Shown: positions 1 to 6,010 of the stretch, one piece after another
Numbering within the stretch: the stretch's first letter is position 1
Layout of the letters: each line of letters starts with the position of its first letter
Source: an uncultured Verrucomicrobiota bacterium
GTDB lineage: Bacteria; Verrucomicrobiota; Kiritimatiellia; RFP12; UBA3636
Assembly (NCBI GenBank): GCA_946612175.1
Contig: CAMOEO010000113.1
Coordinates: forward strand, 1 to 8,707
Direction: 5' to 3'
Length of the DNA: 8,707 nucleotides
Notes under the pieces: generated by a model
Told to the model about the DNA's origin: nothing
Seen by the model: only the letters and a program-made list of their open reading frames with translations
Databases searched by the model: none
Made by a program: the position numbers and the translations under genes

Positions 1-2
1 CC

Positions 3-962
3 GACACGGCGGCCCTGGTCGAGCGCTGGCGGAACGGGAGGACGACGGGCCCGACGCGCCCGCCGACGGCGTTCACGGCGACACGGCCCGGCGGCGGCGG
101 CGCGGAGATCGCGCTGAAGTCCCTTCTGATGCACGAGGCGATGCTCGCGCGGAGCCTCGAGTCGGAGAACGCGCTGGCCGAAAACCCCGCCCGTGCCGCG
201 GAGCTGATCCGGGAGACGGTCGGACGGATCCGGAGAGTGTCGCGCACGGGATGCCCGCCCGGATTCCTGGCGGCGCTCGACGGCTACCTGCGCGCGAGGG
301 AGGGGCTCGCCTCGACGCTGGAGCAGTTTGCCGCGTCGGCATCGCTTCCGGAGCCGCAGCGCCGCGACCGCCAGGCCGTTCTCGTCTGGGAGGCGGGCCA
401 CCGCGCGGAGCGGCTGCGCGACGACCAGGCGGCGCTGCTGCGCGAGGCGCGCGCGGCCGGGGCGCGGTGCCGGGAGGCGGCGGCGCGCTGGCCGGAGGCC
501 GCGACGGAGGCCGCCATGCGGCGCATCGCCGGCGGGACGGCTGCGGACGCCTCGCCCAACCCGCCCGTGAAGCGCTACCTCGACCGCTTCGCCGCGCTGC
601 TGCGCGAGGCGGAGGCGGACCTCGGGCGCGCGGCCGGCGGCGCCGCGGGGGCGGAGGCGCGCTTCGCGGCGATCCGGACGCTCTTCCTCGGGCTGCGCGG
701 GCTCGACGTCTCGGGGTTGCCGGAGGACGTGCGGGCGGCGCATGCCGCGCAGGTCGAGGGCTGCCGGCTGGCGGGGGTCGTCATGAAGCGGCTAGCCGAC
801 GCGGCGGCGAAGGGGCCGGAGGAATTCGAGCGCGCGGCGGCCACGCTCGGGCCGGACCAGAGGCGCGCCGAGGAGGCGCTCTCGGCCGCGGGACGCGCGC
901 TCGAGTCCGCGGCGGTGCGGGCGGGGCTCGACGCCTCCGACGCGCCGGAGTGGCCGTTCTAG
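3..962 (+). CDS. Helix-rich hypothetical protein, 5' end outside window
   Basis: I do not recognise this protein. The frame is open from the first complete codon at base 3 to the TAG at 960-962, giving 319 visible residues. The first in-frame ATG is at 129, but it has no Shine-Dalgarno sequence before it and the frame upstream keeps the same GC-rich third positions, so the true start probably lies left of the window. The first ~35 residues form a Pro/Thr/Gly-rich linker ending in a run of four glycines. The rest is Ala/Arg/Glu/Leu-rich and looks almost wholly alpha-helical, possibly with coiled-coil stretches. There is no membrane segment or known motif in the visible part. Balanced acidic and basic residues separate it from the Arg/Gly-rich junk in the competing frames. 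It sits 10 bases before a transporter gene, which suggests co-transcription. A structural or regulatory role is possible but unsupported. Confidence 0.78.
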   Translation, partial: DTAALVERWRNGRTTGPTRPPTAFTATRPGGGGAEIALKSLLMHEAMLARSLESENALAENPARAAELIRETVGRIRRVSRTGCPPGFLAALDGYLRAREGLASTLEQFAASASLPEPQRRDRQAVLVWEAGHRAERLRDDQAALLREARAAGARCREAAARWPEAATEAAMRRIAGGTAADASPNPPVKRYLDRFAALLREAEADLGRAAGGAAGAEARFAAIRTLFLGLRGLDVSGLPEDVRAAHAAQVEGCRLAGVVMKRLADAAAKGPEEFERAAATLGPDQRRAEEALSAAGRALESAAVRAGLDASDAPEWPF

Positions 963-966
963 GGGG
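961..966 (+). promoter_or_regulatory. Shine-Dalgarno site of the transporter gene, overlapping the upstream stop
   Basis: AGGGGG lies six bases before the ATG at 973 and shares its first two bases with the TAG stop of the preceding gene. This supports the start chosen for the transporter and suggests translational coupling between the two genes. Confidence 0.6.
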
Positions 967-972
967 ACCCCG

Positions 973-1881
973 ATGCCTGGCTCGAAGGAGGAAGGGAAGG
1001 GGAGCGTCGCGGCGTGGCTGTGGGCCGCGGCGTCGATCGTGTGCTGGGGCGCGATGTTCCCGGTGGGCGACCTGCTGATGAAGGAGGGCGCGATGGCGCC
1101 GGCGTCGGTCGGGATGTCGCGCTACCTGCTCGCGTCCCCGATCCTGTTCGCGGCGGGGTTCGCGCTGCGCGGCCGCGCGATGGTGCCGCGGGGCGCGTGC
1201 GACTGGCTCGCGCTGGCGGGGCTCGGGCTCGTCGGGTCCGCGGCGATGGCGCAGCTGCTGTTCGTCGCGCAGGAGAGCGTCGCGTCGGTGAACGCGTCGC
1301 TGCTGGAGGCGTGGGTGCCGATGCAGGTGCTCGTGCTCTCGATGCTCGGGGGCGCGCGGACGACGTGGCGGCACGTCGCGAGCGTGGCGGTCGGCTTCGC
1401 GGGCAGCCTGCTCGTGCTGCGGGCGCTCGACGGCACGGGGCTGCGGCTCGGCGCGGTGTCGCGCGGCGACCTGCTGGTCTTCCTCTCGGGCCTGTGCTGG
1501 GCGGTCTACACCGCGTGGGGACGGCCGCTGGCGCGGCGCTTCGGGGGACTGCCGTTCACGGCGTGGACGGTGCTCTTCGGCGGGCTGTGGCTGCTCGCGT
1601 ACCAGCTCGTGCGCGGCGCGGCGATCACGCCGCCGCGGACCCGCGTCGAGTGGGGCTGCACGCTGTTCCTCGCGGTCTTTCCGACGGGCGTCGCGTTCCT
1701 GGGATGGAACGAGGCGCAGAAAGGCGTCTCGCTCTCGCACCTGAGCTTCCTCGAGTATCTTCCGCCGCTCGTCGCGGCGGCCGTCGGCGTGGCCTTTTTC
1801 GGCGAGCGCGTCACCGCGTGGCAGTGGCTTGGCATCGCGGTCGTGATCCTTTCCTCCCGCCTCCTTCCGCGCGACGCATGA
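973..1881 (+). CDS. EamA/DMT-superfamily transporter (10 TM)
   Basis: A 302-residue inner-membrane protein with the size and topology of the drug/metabolite transporter superfamily, EamA (RhaT-like) branch. Ten hydrophobic segments fall at roughly residues 12-31, 45-64, 77-97, 105-124, 134-152, 165-183, 194-213, 226-245, 254-275 and 283-297. They are arranged as two five-helix repeats (about 15-150 and 165-297), the duplicated EamA layout. The typical feature of a first helix rich in Trp and small residues is present (WLWAAASIVCWGAMFPVG). Relatives export or import amino acids, sugars, nucleosides or small metabolites; the substrate cannot be read from the sequence. The ATG at 973 is supported by AGGGGG six bases upstream. 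It follows the helix-rich gene by 10 bases and probably shares its transcript. No sign of truncation. Confidence 0.9.
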   Translation: MPGSKEEGKGSVAAWLWAAASIVCWGAMFPVGDLLMKEGAMAPASVGMSRYLLASPILFAAGFALRGRAMVPRGACDWLALAGLGLVGSAAMAQLLFVAQESVASVNASLLEAWVPMQVLVLSMLGGARTTWRHVASVAVGFAGSLLVLRALDGTGLRLGAVSRGDLLVFLSGLCWAVYTAWGRPLARRFGGLPFTAWTVLFGGLWLLAYQLVRGAAITPPRTRVEWGCTLFLAVFPTGVAFLGWNEAQKGVSLSHLSFLEYLPPLVAAAVGVAFFGERVTAWQWLGIAVVILSSRLLPRDA

Positions 1882-1896
1882 CCGTTCGAAAGGCCG

Positions 1897-1924
1897 TTCC
1901 GCGGGGCGCCGGAAACCCGTTTTT
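1897..1924 (+). terminator. Possible rho-independent terminator after the transporter gene
   Basis: TTCCG (1897-1901) can pair with CGGAA (1910-1914), and alternatively CGGG (1902-1905) with CCCG (1916-1919). T1920-T1924 follows at once. GTTCCG (1896-1901) could also pair with CGGAAC (1934-1939) ahead of a second T-run at 1941-1945. Each stem is short (4-6 bp), so this is only a candidate, but position and T-tracts fit the end of the transporter transcript. Confidence 0.35.
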
Positions 1925-1940
1925 CGCAGACGACGGAACC

Positions 1941-1985
1941 TTTTTGCATTTTTTCCTTTACAAACATTCCGGAAAATTGTATTAA
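1941..1985 (+). promoter_or_regulatory. Sigma-70-type promoter with T-tracts, driving the Lys-rich protein gene
   Basis: The -35 box TTTACA (1957-1962) matches TTGACA at five of six positions. A 17-base spacer follows, then the -10 box TATTAA (1980-1985), which matches TATAAT at four of six. Just upstream lie T-runs at 1941-1945 and 1949-1954, resembling an UP element. The segment is conspicuously AT-rich against its surroundings. Transcription would start near 1992, leaving a leader of about 140 bases before the ATG at 2133. A strong constitutive promoter would suit an abundant DNA-binding protein. Confidence 0.65.
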
Positions 1986-2029
1986 GCACTCAGAGCGCCG
2001 CCACTGGACGAATTCGCGTACCCCACCTT

Positions 2030-2069
2030 TCGCGCGGCGCCCGCCCCGCAAGTGCGGGAAGGGTCGCGA
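2030..2069 (+). other. Stem-loops in the leader of the Lys-rich protein gene
   Basis: CCCGC (2045-2049) and GCGGG (2054-2058) pair around an AAGT loop. TCGCG (2030-2034) and CGCGA (2065-2069) could form an outer stem around it. The leader is long (about 140 bases) for such a small gene. I do not recognise it as a known riboswitch or RNA thermometer. Confidence 0.35.
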
Positions 2070-2120
2070 GAACGTCCGCAAGCCGCCAGGCGAAAATCTA
2101 CAGCCGGCGGGAAACAAACA

Positions 2121-2125
2121 AAGGA
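2121..2125 (+). promoter_or_regulatory. Shine-Dalgarno site fixing the start of the Lys-rich protein
   Basis: AAGGA ends seven bases before the ATG at 2133. An in-frame GTG at 2052 would add 27 residues, but it has no comparable site and gives a non-repetitive N-terminus, so the ATG at 2133 is preferred. Confidence 0.65.
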
Positions 2126-2132
2126 ACCAGAA

Positions 2133-2381
2133 ATGCCCACCAAGAAGCCCGCCGCCAAGGCCCCTGCGAAGAAGGCCGCCCCCGCGAAGAAGCCCGCTCC
2201 CGCGAAGAAGGCCGCCCCCGCGAAGAAGCCGGTCGCGAAGAAGGCCGCTCCCGCGAAGAAGGCCGCTCCCGCGAAGAAGCCCGTCGCGAAGAAGGCTCCT
2301 GCGAAGAAGCCCGCCGCGAAGGCCCCCGCGAAGAAGGCTCCTGCGAAGAAGGCTCCTGCGAAGAAGCCCGCGAAGAAGTAG
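2133..2381 (+). CDS. Lys/Ala/Pro-repeat histone H1-like protein
   Basis: An 82-residue protein of extreme composition: 31 Ala, 30 Lys, 17 Pro, 2 Val, 1 Thr and the initiator Met. There is no acidic, aromatic, Arg, Gly or Ser residue. It is built from imperfect repeats of the type APAKK / AAPAKK / PVAKK. Such sequences resemble the C-terminal tail of eukaryotic histone H1 and the bacterial histone H1-like or AlgP-type tails, which bind and condense DNA or bind nucleic acid non-specifically. With no globular domain, it is effectively a free-standing tail and probably disordered until bound. A nucleoid-associated role is inferred from composition only; RNA or ribosome binding is equally possible. 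Start set by AAGGA seven bases upstream. It has its own promoter and is followed by stem-loops, so it is probably monocistronic. Repeat number may vary between strains because the DNA itself is repetitive. Confidence 0.85.
   Translation: MPTKKPAAKAPAKKAAPAKKPAPAKKAAPAKKPVAKKAAPAKKAAPAKKPVAKKAPAKKPAAKAPAKKAPAKKAPAKKPAKK
2139..2378 (+). repeat. Tandem imperfect repeats of a GCGAAGAAG-type core
   Basis: Almost the whole coding region of the Lys-rich protein is tandem, imperfect copies of a 9-15 base unit with a GCGAAGAAG core (Ala-Lys-Lys), separated by CCC/GCC/CCTGCT-type Pro-Ala codons. AAG is used for nearly every lysine, so the purine-rich cores are almost identical, a substrate for slippage or recombination. 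Confidence 0.85.
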
Positions 2382-2403
2382 GACCTAGGTCGCGCTTGCG
2401 CGA
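2382..2403 (+). other. Palindrome and stem-loop directly after the Lys-rich gene
   Basis: GACCTAGGTC (2382-2391) is a perfect 10-bp palindrome starting at the base after the TAG stop. It overlaps a second inverted repeat, TCGCGC-TT-GCGCGA (2390-2403), which can form a 5-bp stem with a CTTG loop. The role is unknown: it could stabilise the 3' end of the mRNA or bind a protein. Confidence 0.5.
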
Positions 2404-2407
2404 ACGC

Positions 2408-2448
2408 ACGCCCCGCACGCCGTCCGGCGCGCGGGGCGTCGCGTTTCT
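2408..2448 (+). terminator. Rho-independent-like terminator of the Lys-rich gene
   Basis: ACGCCCCGC (2408-2416) pairs perfectly with GCGGGGCGT (2431-2439). Inside, CGCC (2418-2421) pairs with GGCG (2426-2429) around a GTCC loop, with a single A/C mismatch between the two stems. The trailing T-tract is weak (TTTCT, 2444-2448). It lies between the convergent Lys-rich and thioesterase genes. The minus strand has no T-tract on its exit side, so it fits the plus strand better. Confidence 0.6.
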
Positions 2449-2499
2449 CCCGCGGGGGCGGGGGACGTGCGGCGGCGCCACGGGGCCTCGGCCCGGGGC

Positions 2500-3261
2500 T
2501 CACTCCTCGGCTGCGGTCCAGCGGGAGGTGGCGAGGATGTGATCGGCGCCGCCGGGGGCGCGGACGCGGTGGAACCAGGCGTCCGGGCCGACGGGGGCGG
2601 AGATCGTCTCGACGGTCTCGCCGTAGAGCGTCTCCGAACGGAATACGATCTCGAGCTCCGCGACGCGGCGCCCGCGGACGGCCTCGTCGGGCATGCTCTC
2701 GAGCATCCAGTCGGCGTAGTGGACGTTGTTGACGTGCCCGTTCAGGTCGATGTGCGAGCGCATCACGCGGTAGGTCCGCACCGTCTCCCCCGCGGCGGCC
2801 TCCGCGGGCGGGCGGAGGCGGGCGAAGGGATCGCCCGGTCCGAACACGGGTTCGCGGGCGAAGTCGAAGGAGGCGACGTAGGCGGGGATGCGCACGGCCT
2901 TGCGCGCGGCGGGATCGATGACCATCCAGCGCGTCGAGGCGACGCCGCACGGGGTGCCGTCCTCGAGCGCGAAGAGGAAGTCGCGGTTGGCGGTGAGGGA
3001 GCGCACGCCGTAGGGGAAGGTCGTTACGGCGACCGTGTCGCGCCAGCGCGGCGCGCGGTCGATGCGGACGCGAAGCTGCGAGAGCACCCATGCGCCGCGG
3101 GCGCCGGTGGCCTCGTCGATGACGGGGAAGTCGAAGCCGAGGAGCCGGGCGTGCTCGGAGGCGGTCTCCTGGAAGTAGTTCAGCAGCTGCGTCGCGCGGA
3201 GGCGCCCGTCGGGCGTGCATTCGTAGGAGCGGACGCGGTAGTGGTCGGTATGGGGTTCCAT
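2500..3261 (-). CDS. Acyl-ACP thioesterase (FatA/FatB-like)
   Basis: A 253-residue cytoplasmic enzyme of the acyl-ACP thioesterase family. It should hydrolyse fatty acyl-ACP to free fatty acid and ACP. The family has two tandem hotdog folds, here about residues 5-130 and 155-250. The N-terminus (YRVRSYECTPDGRLRATQLL) is typical. The catalytic set of plant FatB (Asp-x-Asn-x-His plus a Glu 34 residues after the His) maps to D172, N174, H176 (DLNGHVNNVHY) and E210 (FRSE). The frame is open further upstream, but that stretch is Arg/Pro/Ser junk overlapping the rhamnosidase gene, so the ATG at 3259-3261 is chosen despite no clear Shine-Dalgarno. Last gene of the guaB-rhamnosidase-thioesterase minus-strand run, 109 bases after the rhamnosidase. 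Chain-length preference cannot be judged. A thioesterase acting on another acyl carrier is the main alternative. Confidence 0.9.
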   Translation of the reverse strand: MEPHTDHYRVRSYECTPDGRLRATQLLNYFQETASEHARLLGFDFPVIDEATGARGAWVLSQLRVRIDRAPRWRDTVAVTTFPYGVRSLTANRDFLFALEDGTPCGVASTRWMVIDPAARKAVRIPAYVASFDFAREPVFGPGDPFARLRPPAEAAAGETVRTYRVMRSHIDLNGHVNNVHYADWMLESMPDEAVRGRRVAELEIVFRSETLYGETVETISAPVGPDAWFHRVRAPGGADHILATSRWTAAEE

Positions 3262-3370
3262 GTGCGGGAAAGGTCGGTGGCGGGGAAGGGGAGGGGCCTT
3301 CCTTTTCCTGCGGCGCGATGCGGGGAGAAGGCGGGTTCCGCCGCCACGGCGGCGCCGGGGGCGTCGGGAA

Positions 3371-5971
3371 TCAGATCCTGAACTTGTGGACGCCGGGATC
3401 GAGCTCGCGCGGCGCCTGGCCGGGCAGCTCGAGCGTCGCGGTGCAGCCGAAGGGCACGCGGAAGCGGTAGGCGACCTTGCCGTCCTTGCCGCAGGCCCAT
3501 CCGCTCTCCCAGCGGCCGCAGGGCGAGTCGTAGACGGCCTTGGCGCGGCCGAGCTCGGCGCACGGGACCGGACGCAGGAACACATGCCGGAAGCCCGGCG
3601 CGGCCTCGTCCGGCTCGAGGCCGCACACGCCGCGATACATCCACTCCGCCACCGCGCCGTAGGCGTAGTGGTTGAAGCTGTTCATCGACAGGAACTCCGG
3701 CCGCGAGGCCGGGCCCTGCCCGTTCCAGCGCTCCCACACGGTCGTGGCGCCGCTGTCCACCTCGTAGATCCAGCTCGGATACTCCTCGCGCAGGAGCAGT
3801 TTGTAGGCGATGTCGGCGTAGCCGTTCGCGCCGAGGACGAGGCACAGCAGGTGCGTCCCGACGAAGCCGGTGTCGAGCGCCCACTTATTCGCTTCGATCT
3901 TCTTCGCGAGCGTGTCAGCGCAGCGCTTGCGCCACGCCTTCGGCACGAGGTCAAACGCGAGCGCGACGACGTAGGCGGTCTGCGTGTCGACGACGCAGCG
4001 GCCGTTCGGCGAGAAGTATTCCTTCTGGATCGCGTCCTTGATCTCGGCGAGGAGCGCGCGGTATCTCTCCGCGTCCTCGTAGAGCCCGAGGACCTCGGCG
4101 GCGCGGAGCGTGAGCTCGGTCGAGCGCGCGTAGTAGGCGGAGGCGATATAGAAGTGGTCCGTGCCGCCCCACGACGAGAGCGGGTCCTTGTAGTTGTCGA
4201 GCGCGAGCCAGTCGGCGAAGTGGTGGTCGCGGAGCCAGAGGCGCCTGCCGCCGTCGTGCGTGTCGTCGCGCGTCTGGATGTAGTCGACCCACATCTTCAT
4301 CGCGGGATACATCTTGCGCAGCAGCTCCCGGTCGCCGGTGCGGACGTAGGCGGTCCACGGGACGACCGTCGCGGCGTCGCCCCATGCGGCGGAGCCGTGG
4401 CTGCGGCGGTCGACCCACCACTGCACGGGCTCGGGGACGGTGAAGGGCACGCTGCCGAGGTTGTCCTTCTGCAGCCCGATCATGTCCCAGACGAACTTGT
4501 TGAAGAACGCCGCGCAGTCGTAGTGGAAGCTCGCGGTGCCGCTGAAGGCCTGGATGTCGCCCGTCCAGCCGAGGCGCTCGTCGCGCTGCGGGCAGTCGGT
4601 CGGCACGTCGAGGAAGTTGCCGCGCTGGCCCCAGACGGTGTTGAGAAAGAAACGGTTCAGCTTCTTGTTTCCGGTCTCGACGTTTCCGGTGCGCGTCAGG
4701 TCCGAGTGGATCACGAGCCCGCGGAAGTCCTTCGGATCGGGGTTTGCGACGCCCTCGAGGCGGACGTAGCGGAAGCCGAAGAACGTGAAATGCGGGCGCA
4801 CGGCCTTGCCGATCTCGCCGGCGGAGGTGTAGACGAACTTCGCGCGGGCGCCGCGGAGGTTGTCGCGGAAGAAGTTGCCGTCGGCGTCGAGAATCTCGCC
4901 CGCCTCGAGGCTCCACGTCGCGCCGGCCGGCGCGCGGTTCACGACCTCGACCCAGCCGGTCATCTCCTGGCGGAAGTCGAGGACGACCTCGCCCTTGGGG
5001 GTGCGGATGACGTCGGGCTTTTCCAGAATCTCCGTCACGCGGATCGGCGGCGAGAAGCGGTCCGTGAGCGGACCCACGCGGCGCGCGCGGTCGTCGTAGG
5101 CGGCCTTCTTCGGATCGCGGCGCGGGAGCTTCCGCACGATCGCGGCGGGCGTCCACTTCGCCGGCGCCGCCGCGATGCGCGCGTCGAAGTCCTCTCCGTA
5201 GTAGATCTCGCTCTCCGTGACGGGCGAGGGCGCGCTTTCCCACGTTTCATCGGTCTTCGCGAGCAGTTTCGCGCCGGCGCGCACCTCGCAGATCGCGGCG
5301 GACTGGTCGCCGTAGGTCGGGATGTTCTTCTCCCAGCCGGCCATCTTGGAGCGGTACCAGCCCTTGCCGACGTGGAGCTTGATTTCGTTCCGGCCCGGCT
5401 TCAGGAAGGGCCCGAGGTCGAACGCCATCGTCTGGACGTGGTTGAGATAGTCGTGGTAGCCGGGCAGGAGCACCTCGTCCGTGGCGCGAACGCCGTTCAC
5501 GAAGATCTCGAAGACGCCGAGCGCGGCGACGTAGGCGCGCACGTCGGCGGGGGCGACCGACTTCGGGAGCGTGAACGAGCCGCGCAGGCGGAAGTGGCCG
5601 GTCGAGGGCTTCTTCGCCGTCGCGAGGTCGCGGGCGATCCACTGCGCCTCCCAGGGCTCGTCCATCCTGCCCGTCTCGAACCACGAGTCCGCGGAGGCCG
5701 TCTCGCCGTTGTCCGCGATCGCGTCGACGCGCCAGTAGTAGCGGATGCAGGGCCCGAGGTCGAGCCCCGGCGCGTAGGAAATCGAGTCGAGGTCCGAAAG
5801 GCCGGAGTCGTGCAGGACGACCTTGAAGCCGGGGTCGAGCGCGATGCGGACGCGGGAGAGGCGGACCTTCTTCGCCTTGTCGGACTCGGGAATCCAGGAG
5901 AGCGAGAGGTTCGAGAGGTCGCACCCGAGCGGGCGGTCGAAGTGGTTGGCGCGGAGGTGGGTGATCTTCAT
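3371..5971 (-). CDS. Alpha-L-rhamnosidase, GH78
   Basis: An 866-residue inverting glycoside hydrolase that removes terminal alpha-L-rhamnose from plant or microbial glycosides and pectic or other polysaccharide fragments. Domain order fits bacterial GH78: an N-terminal Ig/Fn3-like domain (about 1-110, ending in WFETG...WEAQWI), the rhamnosidase N beta-domain (125-310), a concanavalin-like domain (315-425), the (alpha/alpha)6 barrel (430-783) and a C-terminal beta-domain (785-866). The signature DCPQRDERLGWTGD gives D459, R463, E465 (predicted general acid), W469 and D472. VWERW gives E747 (predicted general base), and NHYAYG gives H768. No signal peptide or lipobox is seen (MKITHLRANHF), so it should act in the cytoplasm on imported oligosaccharides or glycosides. 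It starts 39 bases after the guaB stop, without a clear Shine-Dalgarno. Complete, no frameshift. No rhamnose catabolic genes or sugar porter are visible nearby on this strand. Confidence 0.95.
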   Translation of the reverse strand: MKITHLRANHFDRPLGCDLSNLSLSWIPESDKAKKVRLSRVRIALDPGFKVVLHDSGLSDLDSISYAPGLDLGPCIRYYWRVDAIADNGETASADSWFETGRMDEPWEAQWIARDLATAKKPSTGHFRLRGSFTLPKSVAPADVRAYVAALGVFEIFVNGVRATDEVLLPGYHDYLNHVQTMAFDLGPFLKPGRNEIKLHVGKGWYRSKMAGWEKNIPTYGDQSAAICEVRAGAKLLAKTDETWESAPSPVTESEIYYGEDFDARIAAAPAKWTPAAIVRKLPRRDPKKAAYDDRARRVGPLTDRFSPPIRVTEILEKPDVIRTPKGEVVLDFRQEMTGWVEVVNRAPAGATWSLEAGEILDADGNFFRDNLRGARAKFVYTSAGEIGKAVRPHFTFFGFRYVRLEGVANPDPKDFRGLVIHSDLTRTGNVETGNKKLNRFFLNTVWGQRGNFLDVPTDCPQRDERLGWTGDIQAFSGTASFHYDCAAFFNKFVWDMIGLQKDNLGSVPFTVPEPVQWWVDRRSHGSAAWGDAATVVPWTAYVRTGDRELLRKMYPAMKMWVDYIQTRDDTHDGGRRLWLRDHHFADWLALDNYKDPLSSWGGTDHFYIASAYYARSTELTLRAAEVLGLYEDAERYRALLAEIKDAIQKEYFSPNGRCVVDTQTAYVVALAFDLVPKAWRKRCADTLAKKIEANKWALDTGFVGTHLLCLVLGANGYADIAYKLLLREEYPSWIYEVDSGATTVWERWNGQGPASRPEFLSMNSFNHYAYGAVAEWMYRGVCGLEPDEAAPGFRHVFLRPVPCAELGRAKAVYDSPCGRWESGWACGKDGKVAYRFRVPFGCTATLELPGQAPRELDPGVHKFRI

Positions 5972-6010
5972 GGCGGTTGTCGGGGTTGGAACGGGGTGAG
6001 GGGAGGGGGA

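Noticed and set aside
251..1985. Long alternative plus-strand frames across the first two genes (251-1078 and 1014-1985)
   Set aside because: Translations are Arg/Gly/Ala-rich low-complexity sequence, the usual frame shadow of GC-rich genes, and they overlap better-supported genes.
781..2117. Minus-strand open frames of 402 and 203 residues opposite the transporter and the AT-rich gap
   Set aside because: Arg/Pro/His-rich or patternless products, antisense to a clear membrane-protein gene, with no ribosome-binding site or recognisable domain.
2139..2378. CRISPR-like or intergenic tandem repeat
   Set aside because: The repeats are short, contiguous and in frame, encoding Ala-Pro-Ala-Lys-Lys units; there are no unique spacers.
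1982..3220. Minus-strand open frame of 412 residues containing FFAGA-type repeats
   Set aside because: The repeats are the antisense reading of the Lys/Ala/Pro gene and the rest is an off-frame shadow of the thioesterase gene.
2467..3381. Plus-strand 304-residue open frame opposite the thioesterase
   Set aside because: Gly/Ala/Val/Glu-rich mirror of a well-supported gene on the other strand, with no motif.
3262..3585. N-terminal extension of the thioesterase by 108 residues
   Set aside because: The extension overlaps the rhamnosidase gene and is Arg/Pro/Ser-rich with no family similarity; homology begins right after the ATG at 3261.
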